Assembly (NCBI RefSeq): GCF_028640845.1
Contig: NC_080542.1
Coordinates: forward strand, 59,311,064-59,375,063
DNA from: Ahaetulla prasina
Taxonomy: Eukaryota; Chordata; Lepidosauria; Squamata; Colubridae
DNA length: 64,000 nt
Reading direction: 5' to 3'
Shown: positions 1-42,646 of the stretch, in pieces
Position numbering within the stretch: position 1 is the first letter of the stretch
How the letters are laid out: each line of letters opens with the position of its first letter
Made by a program: the position numbers and the translations under genes
Notes under the pieces: model-generated
What the model saw: the letters and a program-made list of their open reading frames with translations, nothing else
Databases searched by the model: none
What the model was told of the DNA's origin: nothing

Positions 1-385
1 TTCAGTTTATTCTGAAATGTCTTTCTCTTAGTTTATTTTTTATAATGTTCATCTTTTTAATATCGTATTTTTCGGAGTATAAGACGCTCCCTGTTGCTGG
101 TTGTCAGTTCCACAATTGATAGGGCATTTGGTGAGGACAGGTAGAGGAAAAAAGATGCCGTGCTACGGGGAGACTCTATGGTGGGGGAACTGGACTTCCA
201 GTCAGCAGAGGAAAGAGGATGCTGCGCTAGGAGGAGACTGATGGGGTACCTGGACTTCTGGTCAGCTCCAGAATTGAACAGGGGCTTCTGGGTCTGGAAC
301 AAAGGTCTGGTTAGGACCTTTGCGGCTCTTTGAGTGTTTAAGGTTGCTGACCCATGGGATAGCCATTTCACAGAATGTTATAGGA
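1..385. other. Upstream intron sequence; mariner/hAT-like end and degenerate short repeats
   Basis: At 61-90 the sequence TATCGTATTTTTCGGAGTAT followed by AAGACGC resembles the terminus of a widespread DNA transposon family. The matching second end is not visible. 100-300 contains partial repeats of a 'GACTTC..GTCAGC' segment. No exon 1 of GLIPR2 (Met-Gly-Lys-Ser) is found here. Confidence 0.4.
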
Positions 386-757
386 CAGTGTTGGCAAACC
401 TTTAGCATTCTCGCGTGCCGGAAGTGGCATGCAAAACTCTCCTGTGCTGAATGCGTGGCCTCACTGGCTCCTGTCACATTCCTGCACGCAAACACACGCC
501 GGTCAGCTGGTCATCGCACGCGCAATGCCATCGATCCTGGAAGTGCGGTGGTCCATCACACGTGCGTGACGCCAACCCAGAAGGCTGGGGGCCAGCTTGT
601 GCATGCACAATGGACTGCCACACTTCTGGGGTCCGCCGACACCACGCACGTGACAGCCTGAGTGCAGGAACACGGTGAGCTGGCAAGGCCGCGCATTCAG
701 CACGGGATGGTATTGCGTGCCACTTCCGGCATGCGTGCCATAGGTTCACCAACACTG
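386..757. mobile_element. Non-autonomous hAT element (MITE), 372 bp
   Basis: The terminal inverted repeats are CAGTGTTGGCAAACCT on the left and its imperfect reverse complement, ending CACCAACACTG, on the right. The element is flanked by a perfect 8-bp target-site duplication TTATAGGA (378-385 and 758-765). The ends and 8-bp duplication are diagnostic of hAT. The interior is CpG-rich with repeated GCACGC/CATGCG motifs and codes for nothing recognisable. Confidence 0.85.
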
Positions 758-959
758 TTATAGGATCTCCTGCCATGGGTAGGAGGTTGAACTACAAGAC
801 CTTGAAGGTCTCTGCCAACCCCATTCTACATTCTATATTCTTTTTTTAAAATCTAAATTTTAAAAATGTATACATTTGGTCTAGGTTATATTTCAGCAAA
901 ATTGAAAATCTGTTTATTCATATTATATATGTTAGCCATGGAATTTTAACAGAATAACA

Positions 960-1093
960 CACAGGTGTCAAACTCGTGGCATCATGTTGCTGTCATGTGA
1001 TGTATGACGGTGTTTTTTCCCTTCGCAGAACTAGGGTGGGCATGGCCTGCACATGATGCATCCAGCCCACAGGCCACCAGTTTGACACCCCTG
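960..1093. mobile_element. Non-autonomous hAT MITE, 134 bp, CAGGGGTGTCAAACT family
   Basis: The left end CACAGGTGTCAAAC pairs with right end GTTTGACACCCCTG. The flanking octamer GAATAACA is present at 952-959 and 1094-1101. A sister copy of almost the same length lies at 37829-37961. Confidence 0.85.
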
Positions 1094-1101
1094 GAATAAC
1101 A

Positions 1102-1340
1102 GATTTGGAATGGATCTTGAAACATCCTCCTCCTCCTCCACCTCCTCCTCCCCCCCCCCCACTTTCCTACTTCCTCCCCTCTCATGCTCCCCTCTCTTCC
1201 TCTTCCTCCTCCTTGTCCCATCTAGGGGCTTCTTGGTGCTTTGTGGCTGCTTTTGTCTTTTTTTTTTTTCACAGTTCAAATCCCAGCCAACTATGCACAG
1301 GAGCAACAGGAGCAACAGGAGCAAGTAAACAGTAAAAGTT
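1102..1340. repeat. Polypyrimidine/simple-repeat tract
   Basis: 1124-1235 is almost entirely C and T ((CCT)n-like), followed by a T-run near 1258-1271 and three copies of GGAGCAACA near 1300. Its translations (poly-Pro, poly-Ser) are artefacts of the repeat. Confidence 0.8.
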
Positions 1341-1379
1341 AGAAGGGCAGCAGAATGCAGGGGAATGAAAATCATAGGT

Positions 1380-1577
1380 GAAGGGTAGATAGGCAGATGG
1401 GTGGGAGTTAAATTGCCCCTACAGTTATAAGTGCAGATGGGCTGCCAACAATCCAAATTTTGGTCATGTGACCACAGGTGCAGTGCAATGGTCATGGATC
1501 ACATGTCCTTTGTTCAGTGCTGTTGTAACTTTGAATGGTTGTTGAACAAATGGTAATAAGTCAAGGACTACCTGTAC
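1380..1577. repeat. Interspersed repeat ending GGACTACCTGTA
   Basis: This segment (TTCAGTGCTGTTGTAACTTT ... AGTCAAGGACTACCTGTA) recurs at about 55590-55975 with the same 3' end. The end abutting TA suggests a Tc1/mariner-type terminus, but a paired second terminus was not found in either copy. Confidence 0.55.
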
Positions 1578-1954
1578 ATATTTTGAGACAGAGATTGGGG
1601 ATGAATAAAGGAGAGTGCAGCCACCCTCAAACTATCAGCAGAATTCCCATAGGAATATTAGAAGATATTATCTTGGGGTTAATCAGTTTAATCTGTGTCT
1701 AAATTTATTAACTATTTAATTGTTGAACAGAATAATGAATGGATGGATGGATCAGGTGGATTTGAAATTTTAATTCCAAAATGTATCTCTGTAGTGTTCC
1801 TATATCCAAGATGCAAATATTGTAGAATAAGTTTTCTATAAATTGGTAAAACTGATTTTGTTCTTTAAAGCTTAAAATATAAGTTATTATAGAATTTTTA
1901 CCTTTTGATGTGCTGTTATTTAGTAATATTTCTATTATTTTTTTATTCCATTAG

Positions 1955-33705
<31,751 letters not shown>

Positions 33706-34026
33706 TAAATTGTATGGAAAGGAGGCTGTTTTTAACAGGTTATACAAAGAAAACTGGGAATTCACCTGATTACATAGGACAAATCACTGTTGAATGGTAC
33801 TTTAGTCTTTTAATGATTATTTCAAGAAATGTTTAATGGAGAAGCAGTTCTGCCTACAAAATTAATTCTTGTACAGAACCATGTCTGAAACGCAATGAAA
33901 ACATTGAAAGACAATGATACAAGCCAACATAAGGAACATACATATCAAGAAATGTAAGAGCAAAATATATTGAAATAACAGTATTCAGATTGTAATATTT
34001 TGATATTAAAGTTTGCAAATATATTT
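33706..34026 (+). other. GLIPR2: Probable GLIPR2 3' UTR with candidate poly(A) signal
   Basis: AT-rich sequence after the stop codon with no recognised repeat. The first plausible poly(A) signal is ATTAAA at 34005-34010, inside the left arm of an inverted repeat (33965-34137). The true 3' end cannot be fixed from sequence alone. Confidence 0.4.
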
Positions 34027-34137
34027 TTAGAGCGTTTACATAATTTCATATTTGTACAGAATTCCTTCTCTAGAATATATTTGCAAACTTTAATATCAAA
34101 ATATTATAATTTTAATACTGTTATTTCAATACATTAT
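33965..34137. repeat. Imperfect inverted repeat, about 62-bp arms, downstream of the GLIPR2 stop
   Basis: The segment 33965-34026 is repeated in reverse complement at 34074-34137, separated by about 47 bases. The arms share TTGAAATAACAGTATT and TTTGATATTAAAGTTTGCAA with few mismatches. RNA from either strand could fold into a long hairpin that includes the candidate ATTAAA signal. The origin (MITE or local inverted duplication) is not evident. Confidence 0.8.
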
Positions 34138-34739
34138 ATTTTCAAGGATTTATAAAAAGAAGAAAGACTGGTTTTAATTGTTTACAATTAAATGCCCATA
34201 GGGATTGATTGTGTTGCAACAGTTTTAAATACATTAGACTGAATGCATATGAAAAATAGCAAATGTCCTAACATAAATTGCATGAAACTATTTATCTGGT
34301 GCATCAAGTGTTTGTAGATCAGCATGGACTGGTGTAGTAGGGTTGTAGGCATTCTGAAAATACAACTATTTCCACAGAGCACAAAACTTAGGTATCCATT
34401 AGACTCTCATCTGACTTCTTTTTGTGTAAATTGCAAGGTCAGGTTAAATTAATAGTTTTATTTCTCAGTCTGGAAGTTTGCTGAAGCTTACAGAATTATT
34501 GTTTAGTAAGCATCTCACCCTCTTTTTATATTGCAAAGACTTTGTGTCAGTGCAGTAAATGGAGAGTGAGGGGCTCCTATTAGGGACAGCTGACAAGACT
34601 GGGGAATCGGTTAGTAGTAAATGACGCAGTTGTTGGGGAAGTGCTCCATTGCCACAATAGTCATGGCTTTTGCTTAGAAGTCACACTTGAAAGAAATATT
34701 TTAAAAGTCTTTAAAAGGTCGAAAAATTTAAACTCTTCT
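34138..34739. other. Intergenic AT-rich sequence
   Basis: Downstream of GLIPR2. No repeat or gene recognised. Confidence 0.35.
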
Positions 34740-34915
34740 GATTAGGATAAACAGAGACTGTTAAAATGAATATATTACCCAAGACATTTTTTAAAATTTG
34801 AAATGGTGCCAGTTTTATTCCCATGTAAAACTTGGCAAGATTGGCAAAAAACATTCAATAGATTTATATGGAATTGGAGAAAACCTGAAATAAATTTTAA
34901 GTTTTTACAGGATGA
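34740..34915 (+). mobile_element. Short L1 ORF2 fragment
   Basis: The translation contains TWQDWQKTFNRFIWNW and KPEINFKFLQD, matching the L1 RT thumb region also seen (minus strand) near 42060-42200 (NLEEWQIVINKFIWEGKK). About 180 bp, flanks unclear. Confidence 0.55.
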
Positions 34916-35680
34916 ACCCAATTAGCAAAAGAAAGCTCAGGACAATATTGGTTGGAAACATGAAAAAGGACCTCATGCTAGTAGCTAGGCAATTGACTAA
35001 TATTGATGATGATGATGATGATATTCCATTCAATCCTGCCTTTGGTTCTTGGAGACTACCTGAACAAGCCCTGCAATTTTCTTGGCAAGGTTTATCAGAA
35101 GTAGTTTGCCATTGCCTCCTGAAAAAGTGACTGGTCCAGAGCCCTAAATGGCATGGGTCTAGGCTATTTGAGGAGCTATCTTACTCCAATAAGAATAGCC
35201 TGCCCCACCTATTCCAGTAAAAGGAGCCTGATGTGGACCAAGAAATTCTAGCCAGCAATGTCAAAAAAGAGCCTTTTCTACTGTGGCCTCATCCCTGTGA
35301 ATCATTCTACGATGATCAGAAGCAAGAACTATTCCAACTCTTCAAGCATTCCAGAAGGGTATCAAAACCTGATTTTTTCAGTTGCCTTATAAAGTGTTTA
35401 CTGCTGGAAGGGTTAACAGAGTAAGAAGAACTATCATCCCAATGTTGTTTGTCTCCTTGGTTCTAGTTTTTTTTAGCGTTTAAATTTTTAAATTATTTTT
35501 ATACTTTTTAAAAATTTTCTGTAAGCCACCCAAAGTCACTTTATAATTGACAGGGGAAAGGTATAAATATAGCAAACAAACAAACAGTCACCCAGCTGAC
35601 TTTATGCCCAAATCTGAACTGAAACTCATTTCCTGGTTTCTAGCCTGATGCCTTAACCAACTATATATTATAGTCTAGAC

Positions 35681-36445
35681 CAGAGGCCACCAACCTTTCG
35701 GACCTCAGGGACCACTAAATTCATAATTGTAAATCCCACGGACCACTAATATTATCTGCCTAAATGACCGGCTAGGTGGGTGTGGCAAGGTGGTCATGTG
35801 ACTGGGTGGGCATGGCCAACTCAACATCACAAACGTCGAGGGGCACCTTGCCAGCTTCTACTTGCCACTCCTCACCTGCCCGCCTGGGCTCCTTAGGGCC
35901 CCAACAGGAAGTAGTTGCTGGAGCTAAGCAGCCACCATGAGAAAGAATTGGCAAAACAGCTCAGTTCAAATTGGATCTGACTGAGAAGGGAGTTCATCAG
36001 AAGCACCTCACTGAGGACTACAAGCATAGGGTTTCCAAGCAGAGGGAAGACCTGCGGGAATGCAAGGCCAGGTACTGGCACCTGGAGGCTCAGCGGACTC
36101 AGATGGTCAGCCAGTTCCAGGCCATGATGCTGTCCCACTGGAAAAAGGCCCTTCAGCTCTTTGCCACCAGTGGCACTCCCCTCCAGCCTTCGTCCAAAGC
36201 CCCACACCAGGAGGCTGAAGCAGACCCTGAGTCGGAATTTCTGCCCCTCTCCAACCCATACAAAAAGACCCTGAAGGGGGAGACTCTCTGCAGCAACACA
36301 AACGTTCATTGCACGTATCCAGCCCAGAGGCCTTAGTTTCAGGACTTTAGTGCAATATAAAAAAATGCAAATAATTTTTCTGGGGACTATCAAAATTTTC
36401 TCACGGACCACCGGTGGTCCACGGACCCCCAGTTGGTGACCACTG
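35681..36445. mobile_element. Non-autonomous hAT carrying a coiled-coil-like ORF, 765 bp
   Basis: Left end CAGAGGCCACCAACCTTTCG, right end CCCCCAGTTGGTGACCACTG. Flanking octamers GTCTAGAC (35673-35680) and GTCTAAAC (36446-36453) match at 7 of 8. The interior 35930-36340 is GC-richer than its surroundings and codes for an open frame that is not transposase-like. Confidence 0.8.
35971..36336 (+). pseudogene. Unidentified coiled-coil fragment inside hAT element
   Basis: 121 open codons: DLTEKGVHQKHLTEDYKHRV, SKQREDLRECKARYWHLEAQ, RTQMVSQFQAMMLSHWKKAL, then a Pro/Glu-rich tail ending LSNPYKK. The charge pattern and heptads look like a cellular coiled-coil protein. I cannot name the source. It is probably a captured host exon or a decayed element gene. 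The minus-strand frame of this region is the shadow. Confidence 0.4.
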
Positions 36446-36453
36446 GTCTAAAC

Positions 36454-36821
36454 TATAAAGATAAAGGTAAAGGTTCCCCTCGCACATACGTGCTAGTCAT
36501 TGCCGACTCTAGGGGGCAGTGCTCATTCCGTTTCAAAGCCGAAGAGCCAGTGCTGTCCGAAGACGTCTCCATAGTAATGTGGCTGGCATGACTCAATGCC
36601 AAAGGTGCAATGAACGGTCTTACCTTCCCACCAAAGGTGGTCCCTATTTTTTTCTACTTGCATTTTTTACATGCTTTTGAAACTGCTAGGTTGGCAGAAG
36701 CTGGGACAAGTCATGGGACCTTACCCGTTACACGGCAGTGCTAGGGATTCGAACCGCCGAGCTGCCGACCTTTTGATCGACAAGCTCAATGTCCTAGCCC
36801 CTGAGTCACCACATCCCTATG
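36454..36821 (-). mobile_element. Sauria-type SINE
   Basis: On the minus strand: tRNA-like head (GACTCAGGGGCTAGGAC, box B GGTTCGAATCC), middle 'CCAACCTAGCAGTTTC', 'TTTGGTGGGAAGGTAAGAC' and a 3' end 'AGAGTCGGCAATGACTAGCA' resembling the Bov-B LINE tail, ending in CCTTTACCTTTATC. It lies between GTCTAAAC octamers shared with both neighbouring hATs. Sister copy at 62845-63204. Confidence 0.8.
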
Positions 36822-36829
36822 GTCTAAAC

Positions 36830-37319
36830 CAGCGGTTCTCAACCTGTGGTTCGTGACCCCGTTGGGAGTCGAATGACGATTTACCAGGGGTCGTCTAAGA
36901 CCATCGGAAATATGGGAAGTATACTTACGAGTCGAAAAATTGCGCTCCAATGGTTGACGCCACAAGCCAGCTGCAGACTCTTCAAATCACTAGCCGAATT
37001 TGGCTTCAGGCGCGATGAATTAAAAAAGAGAGAAATCTTTGCTCTGATGTCTCCCTCTCAAACCAGCTGCAATCACTCCCAATTGCTAGCCTAATCTGGC
37101 TTCAGGCGCAATAAACTTAATAGGGGAGGAGTCTCCGCTTTAATGCCTCCGTCCTCAAGGCAATCGCAAGCAGTTCAGATCACTAGCCAATATGGCTTCA
37201 GGCGCGATAAATTCAAAAAAACAGTTTGCCGCTTTTCCCCCCCTTCTGTGGTTCGGGTCGCCACATCGTGGGGAATTGTATTAAAGAGGTTGCAGCACTA
37301 TAAAGGTTGAGAACCACTG
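36830..37319. mobile_element. SPIN-like non-autonomous hAT, copy 1 (490 bp)
   Basis: Left end CAGCGGTTCTCAACCTGTGG, followed by GACCCC and GGGGTCGTCTAAGACCATCG. Right end GCACTATAAAGGTTGAGAAC and CACTG. Perfect duplication GTCTAAAC (36822-36829, 37320-37327). The termini agree with SPIN ('Space Invaders') hATs known from tetrapods. The interior contains direct repeats of 'TGGCTTCAGGCGCGAT(G/A)AA'. Confidence 0.75.
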
Positions 37320-37828
37320 GTCTAAACTATATTACTGTATAATATAGTATGCATATTACTCATCACAGATAACAGAGAAAATGACAAAATAATAGAATGT
37401 CAGTTTCTCTCAGATCTAAGCCCAAAGACAACACAGTGAAATCCAATCAAGTTGACACCCCCACCCCACATTTCAAGGTTTAGAGATTGGAGGGTCTAGC
37501 CTCAATTTTATAACCTCAAGTGATTTCCTAAGCACCAACTCATAAGGGAGAGCTCCATATCTTTCGTAGGTCTAATCCTCAAGGGGAACAAGGCTACAGA
37601 CTGGATTTGGAGCTACGGGCTGGATTTGGAGCCTTGATAAGTGCTTCTCCTGTCATAGTTTATCTTCTAGGGTTTTTAGCATCCTGTTAGCTCACTGTAC
37701 TCTCCCTAATGACTGCAGGTTGTAAGGGGCGTGTAAGCTTTCGGTATCACATAAGGAATGTGTTAAATGATCTGTAAAACAAAATGTTTTCCTCAATCCA
37801 TGTCCAATGTGCTAGATATCCTTTAGGA

Positions 37829-37961
37829 CGGGACTCAAACTCCTGGCCCATGGGCTGGATGTGTCACACCCTGGCCATGCCCCTGCCCAGTTTAGCGAAG
37901 GTGAAAAAAGTCCCTATATTTCATGTGATGCCACCGTGACAATGTGAGTTTGACACCTCTG
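37829..37961. mobile_element. Non-autonomous hAT MITE, 133 bp
   Basis: Sister of 960-1093. Left end CGGGACTCAAACTCCTGG, right end GAGTTTGACACCTCTG. Perfect duplication CTTTAGGA (37821-37828, 37962-37969). Confidence 0.85.
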
Positions 37962-38018
37962 CTTTAGGAGGTAGTGAGAAGTTTCATATCAGCAAAGAAA
38001 GAGTGCTATCTAGTAACT

Positions 38019-38521
38019 CAGCGGTTCTCAACCTGTGGGTCAGGACCCCATTGGGGTCGAATGACAATTTGCCAGGGGTCACCTAAGACCATTGGAAATA
38101 TGGGAAGTATACTTGCGAGTGGAAGAATCGCGCTCCAATGGTTGACTCCACAAACCAGCTGCAGGCTCTTCAAATCGCTAGCCGAATTTGGCTTCAGGCG
38201 CGATGAATTAAAAAAGAGAAATCTTTGCTCTGATGTCTCCCTCTCAAGCCAGCTGCAATCACTCCCAATCACTAGCCTAATCTGGCTTCAGGGGCGATAA
38301 ACTTAATAGGGGTGGAGTCTCCACTTTAATGCCTCCGTCCTCAAGGCAATCGCAAGCAGTTCAGATTGCTAGCCAATATGGCTTCAGGCACGATAAATTC
38401 AAAACGAAAATAATTTTACGGTTGGGGTCGCCACGTTGTGGGGAATTGTAATAAAGGGGTCGCCACATCATGGGGAATTGTATTAAAGGGGTCGCAGCAC
38501 TATAAAGGTTGAGAACCACTG
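38019..38521. mobile_element. SPIN-like non-autonomous hAT, copy 2 (503 bp)
   Basis: Same termini and interior as copy 1 at 36830. Flanking octamers TAGTAACT (38011-38018) and TAGTAAGT (38522-38529) match at 7 of 8. Near its right end the segment 'GGTCGCCAC.T.GTGGGGAATT' is tandemly duplicated. Confidence 0.78.
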
Positions 38522-38529
38522 TAGTAAGT

Positions 38530-39560
38530 TGATCTAGTAAGTTGACAGAAGCATGTGCTGGAAGCCCCAAATTTTTCCAAATCTTGAGAGAGGTGTAATA
38601 TCCTCTCTCCTTACCAATGAGCAAAAAAAAGAAAAGAAAAAAGAAATATTACAAAAATCCTGAAACAGGCACAAAATTGCACCCACAGGAAAATGTATGG
38701 ATGGAGAAGAAACTGTACTTGAAAAGAAGAGAAGAATTTTACTTAGATGCAAAATTTAATTCTGGTGAACTCAAGTGAATGATACGATTGTCAGCACTAT
38801 CTTGGGGAGAGAGGAGCGCTTCCCTTTATTAGGTCAAAGAGAAAGGTGACAAATTACACCAACTCGGTATTTAGTCTGTCTTCTTTTGCTTTATATCAAC
38901 TGCAAATTTATGTTTATAAATGTTTTTTTTAATTTTTCAATATAACTGCAAAGTTTTTTTTAATATTAAGAGCTGCATACTTTTAAAACGATACTTTATG
39001 AAATCAGTTGAATGCAATCTGTGTACAAAGGTTTTTTCCTCCAGCCACAAGTTTTTGCATATTTTTAAGGATTATAATCACTCTGAACTGAATTTATATG
39101 AATGAATTGAATATGAATTTCTATGTACTGAATAGTCTGAATAAACTGAATGATCATTTATAGACTCTGGCTGCTGCAAGGCAAAGCTTTGTTTATGTTA
39201 TAGAACCTCTGTTTGTTGCAAGGCAAGGCTTTGTTTCTACTAACCACAAAGCAAAACTGCACATTTAAGTAAGCCTGCAAATGTATTAGAATAGTAAAAT
39301 TGTGATTTATGAGAATTGTAGAACTGCTCTAAGCTGCCCATAAGATACCGTAGTTTCTATTTCTCTGCAATTATTACTCTAACCTAGCAATAAGACACCC
39401 AGTTTCTATTTCTTTACAGTTATGATTCTACCCTGTGGATAATAAAACTATAAAGGCTGCAACATTTTAAAAGGAAAGAATCTCTTCAGTATTATTATAA
39501 GCTACTATTTTTTTTAAAAAAAGTTTACATTACTACAAGTTTAAATTACTACAAGCTGAT
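38530..39560. other. Intergenic sequence with short tandem duplications
   Basis: 39165-39240 has two copies of 'TGCAAGGCAA(A/G)GCTTTGTTT'. 39310-39420 has a degenerate duplication around 'AGTTTCTATTTCT'. 39435-39460 contains AATAAAACTATAAAGG, possibly an old LTR end. No coding sequence. Confidence 0.35.
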
Positions 39561-40658
39561 ATTTGCTTTTTTTTTCCTTTTTAGCTGAGATTTCCCCCCC
39601 CCTTCTCATTGTTTATTCATCTGACAGTCTTTTATACATCTGTGGATTACAAACTATATCTAGAGGATTAAAATTGATGTATAGGAGATTCACTTCACAG
39701 AGGAACAGAATCGTCGTTTGTAGAATGGACAATCAATCTAGGGAGGTATTTTGTCTCCCAGGAGCAAAAATCAAAGATGTGACTGAAAGCCTCCCACAGA
39801 TTTTTATCCCTTTCTTCTCTTCCATGTGGGGACAAATGATATGATAATGAACCTAAAAATAATATAAAGGGACTATACATAAAAACCAAAATGTTAGGAG
39901 CACAGGTAGTGTTTTCATCAATAATTCCAAAAAAAGGTCAACACCAATAAGGGAATGGAGATTTTTAGAAATAAAACACTGGTTTAAGAGATGGTGCCAT
40001 TGAGAGAACTTCAGATTCACGTCTACATAACTTACATGAAGTGCTTCTGGCAGCTGACGGGTTGCACCTCACAAGAACCAGGGAGAATGTATTTGGAAAA
40101 CTGGGTCAGCTGATTCAAAACTGAGGGGGAGGGTCATCTAATCCCAAGCATAAACCCCAAGACAACTAAACAAGGAGGCAGATAGTGGTGGGAAGGAGGG
40201 AAGGAAAAGTCAGATATAATACAAGAAATGTAGTGTTAGAAGAAATAGCCATCTGGGTTCAGTTCCAAGTGGGGATAAAGACACTGAAAACACGGAGGCT
40301 GCTTGGAAAGATGGTTTAATGATGGTCAGGATCACATGGCTTGAGATCCTGAACAGAAAAAGTGAGGTGCTGTGCGCACCTGGCTTTATGCTCTCTCTAA
40401 CTTTGAACTTCCCGGGGCACAGGAAGAGTCCTGATTGGTTGTCAGACTCCCAGGGGGTGGGGGTCTTAGCTAGCCTTGCTGGCTGATATAATCTTCCCAG
40501 GTGGTGAGTTTCTCTTGCTAGATGGGTCCTATTGTGCTGCAGATGATGGCCCATTGACAAAGGTGGGGGAGAATGAGTTTCTGCCTCTGGCCTGTTGACA
40601 AAGGTGGGAGGAGGCAGGAAGTTACAGGGAGCTGCTTTGTCCTTAAAACATGTTTCTC

Positions 40659-42619
40659 TTTTTTTTTGGAAAAAGTTTTACAACAACAATTACATTTATT
40701 TTTCCCCTCCTTTCCCCCTCCCTCCAAAACCCCCTCTCCCTCCCTCGATTTCCCGGAGCAAACACAAGGTATAGTTCAATGAACAAACAGTCATACATTA
40801 AATTTTTAAAATCTAACACAATTATAATCCTCCTCTTTCACATAACCTGACTTCTTCCATTAAGATCAAAAACAACATCCTTCATTCAAAGGCAATCTGA
40901 AATTTCTTAATCTGATATCTATTTTGAATATAATCAATCCAATTCTTCCATTCATTTAAATATTTTTCTTGAGTACTGTCTTTCAAGAAGGCTAAGATTT
41001 TAGCCATCTCAGCCAAATTAGAAACTTTCAATATCCATTCTTGTATTGTGGGTACTTCTTTTTTCTTCCAATATTGTCCAGTTAACAGTCTTGCTGCTGT
41101 TATTAGGTTCAAAATCAATTTCGTCTCAATCACTGTACAGTCTGTTATTATTCCCAAAAGGAAAAATTGCGGCAGGAACTTTATCTTCTTCTTCTTCAAA
41201 ACATTTTGTATAATCCACCAGATTCTTATCCAGAAAGACTTAATTTTCTTACAAGTCCACCATACATGAAAGTATGTAGCATCATCACAATTACATCTCC
41301 AACATTTCGCTTGCATATCTGGATACATACATGATAATTTCTTAGGATCTAAATGCCATCTATAAAACATCTTATAAAAATTTTCCCTTAAATTCTGCAC
41401 TTGCGTAAATTTAACATTTCTAACCCAAATTTTCTCCCATGTGTCTAACATTATTGGTTCCTGAATATTCTGTGCCCATTTTATCATACAATCCTTTATT
41501 AAATCTCTTTAAGAGTCTATTTCTATCAAGACATTATACAATCTCTTTATATGCCCCTGGGTTTGATTTCTAATTTGTTTAACCAAATTTTCTTCATTTT
41601 GAATAATACCGATGTTCTGATCTTCTTTCCATTTAGCCTTTAACTGTCCATATTGAAACCAAGTATAATTCCTCCCTTCTTCTTTTAATGTATATAAGGA
41701 TTTTAGCTGTAAATTTCCCCTCTCATTATATAAACGATCTTTATAAGTAATCAATTCTTGTTCCTGTTCTATATTTATATTCTCTACTGCATGCCGAGGA
41801 TTTGCCCATATAGGAATTTTATAGTTTAACTTATAATAATATTTTTTCCAGACACGCAAAAGAAATTCTCAACACATGATTCTTAAAAGCTTTATCTATT
41901 TTCTTATCATACAATTAATATGCATGCCAACCATATAATAAATCATAACCTTCTATATTCAAAATCCTTTCCTCCGTCAAATTAAACCAATCACTTATTA
42001 CCGAAAGAACAACTGCTTCATAATACAATTTTAAATTAGGCATTTTTAATCATCCTCTTTTCCGTGTATCTTGCATTATTTTCATTTTAACTCTCGCTTT
42101 TTTCCCTTCCCATATAAACTTATTAATTACAATCTGCCATTCTTCCAAATTTTTATCTTTCTTAATTATTGGTATCATCTGAAACAAGAACAAGAATTTA
42201 GGCGAAACATTCATTTTTATAGCTGCTATTCTCCCCAACAAAGATAATTGTAATTTTTTCCAAGTATTCATTTCCTTCTGAATTTTTTGTCATAACACAT
42301 CATAATTATTCTTATACAATTTTACATTTGATGAAGTAAGAAAAACTCCTAAATATTTAACCTTTTTTACAATTTCAAATCCTGTTATTTCCACTAATTT
42401 TTCTCTCTGGTTCTTAGTCATATTTTTGGTTATCACTTTTGTTTTATTTTTATTCACTTTAAACCCTGAGACCTTTCCATATTGATTAATTACTTCCAAC
42501 AAATATACACTTGAATTTATAGGCTGAGTCAACATAACAACCAAATTGTCTGCAAATGCTCTGACTTTGTATTCATGTCTTCTAATTCTAATACCCTCTA
42601 TCTCCCTTAACTCTCTTGT
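40659..42619 (-). mobile_element. 5'-truncated L1, 1.96 kb
   Basis: Flanked by a 17-bp duplication CTTAAAACATGTTTCTC (40642-40658, 42620-42636). The 3' side begins with a T run (poly(A) on the minus strand). It encodes the RT with FADNLVVML (catalytic FADD changed to FADN) at 42290-42646, the thumb near 42060-42260, and the C-terminal domain at 40882-41859. Confidence 0.9.
40882..41487 (-). pseudogene. L1 ORF2 C-terminal domain
   Basis: 201 open codons, including KMFYRWHLDPKKLSCMYPD and the Cys-rich motif CWRCNCDDATYFHVWWTC (CxxC ... HxxxxC zinc-knuckle-like), which is the conserved C-terminus of L1 ORF2. A preceding piece is at 41509-41859 in another register, so the ORF is broken. Confidence 0.85.
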
Positions 42620-42646
42620 CTTAAAACATGTTTCTCCATTTCTCAT
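42290..42646 (-). pseudogene. L1 reverse transcriptase fragment, catalytic motif mutated
   Basis: Contains VRAFADNLVVMLTQPINSSV and GFKVNKNKTKVITKNM. The L1 consensus FADD is FADN here. The start is the insertion boundary (5' truncation), not a true initiator. Confidence 0.85.

Noticed and set aside
1105..1495. Overlapping frames encoding poly-Pro, poly-Ser or Arg/Glu-rich peptides
   Set aside because: They are translations of a CT-rich simple repeat on both strands.
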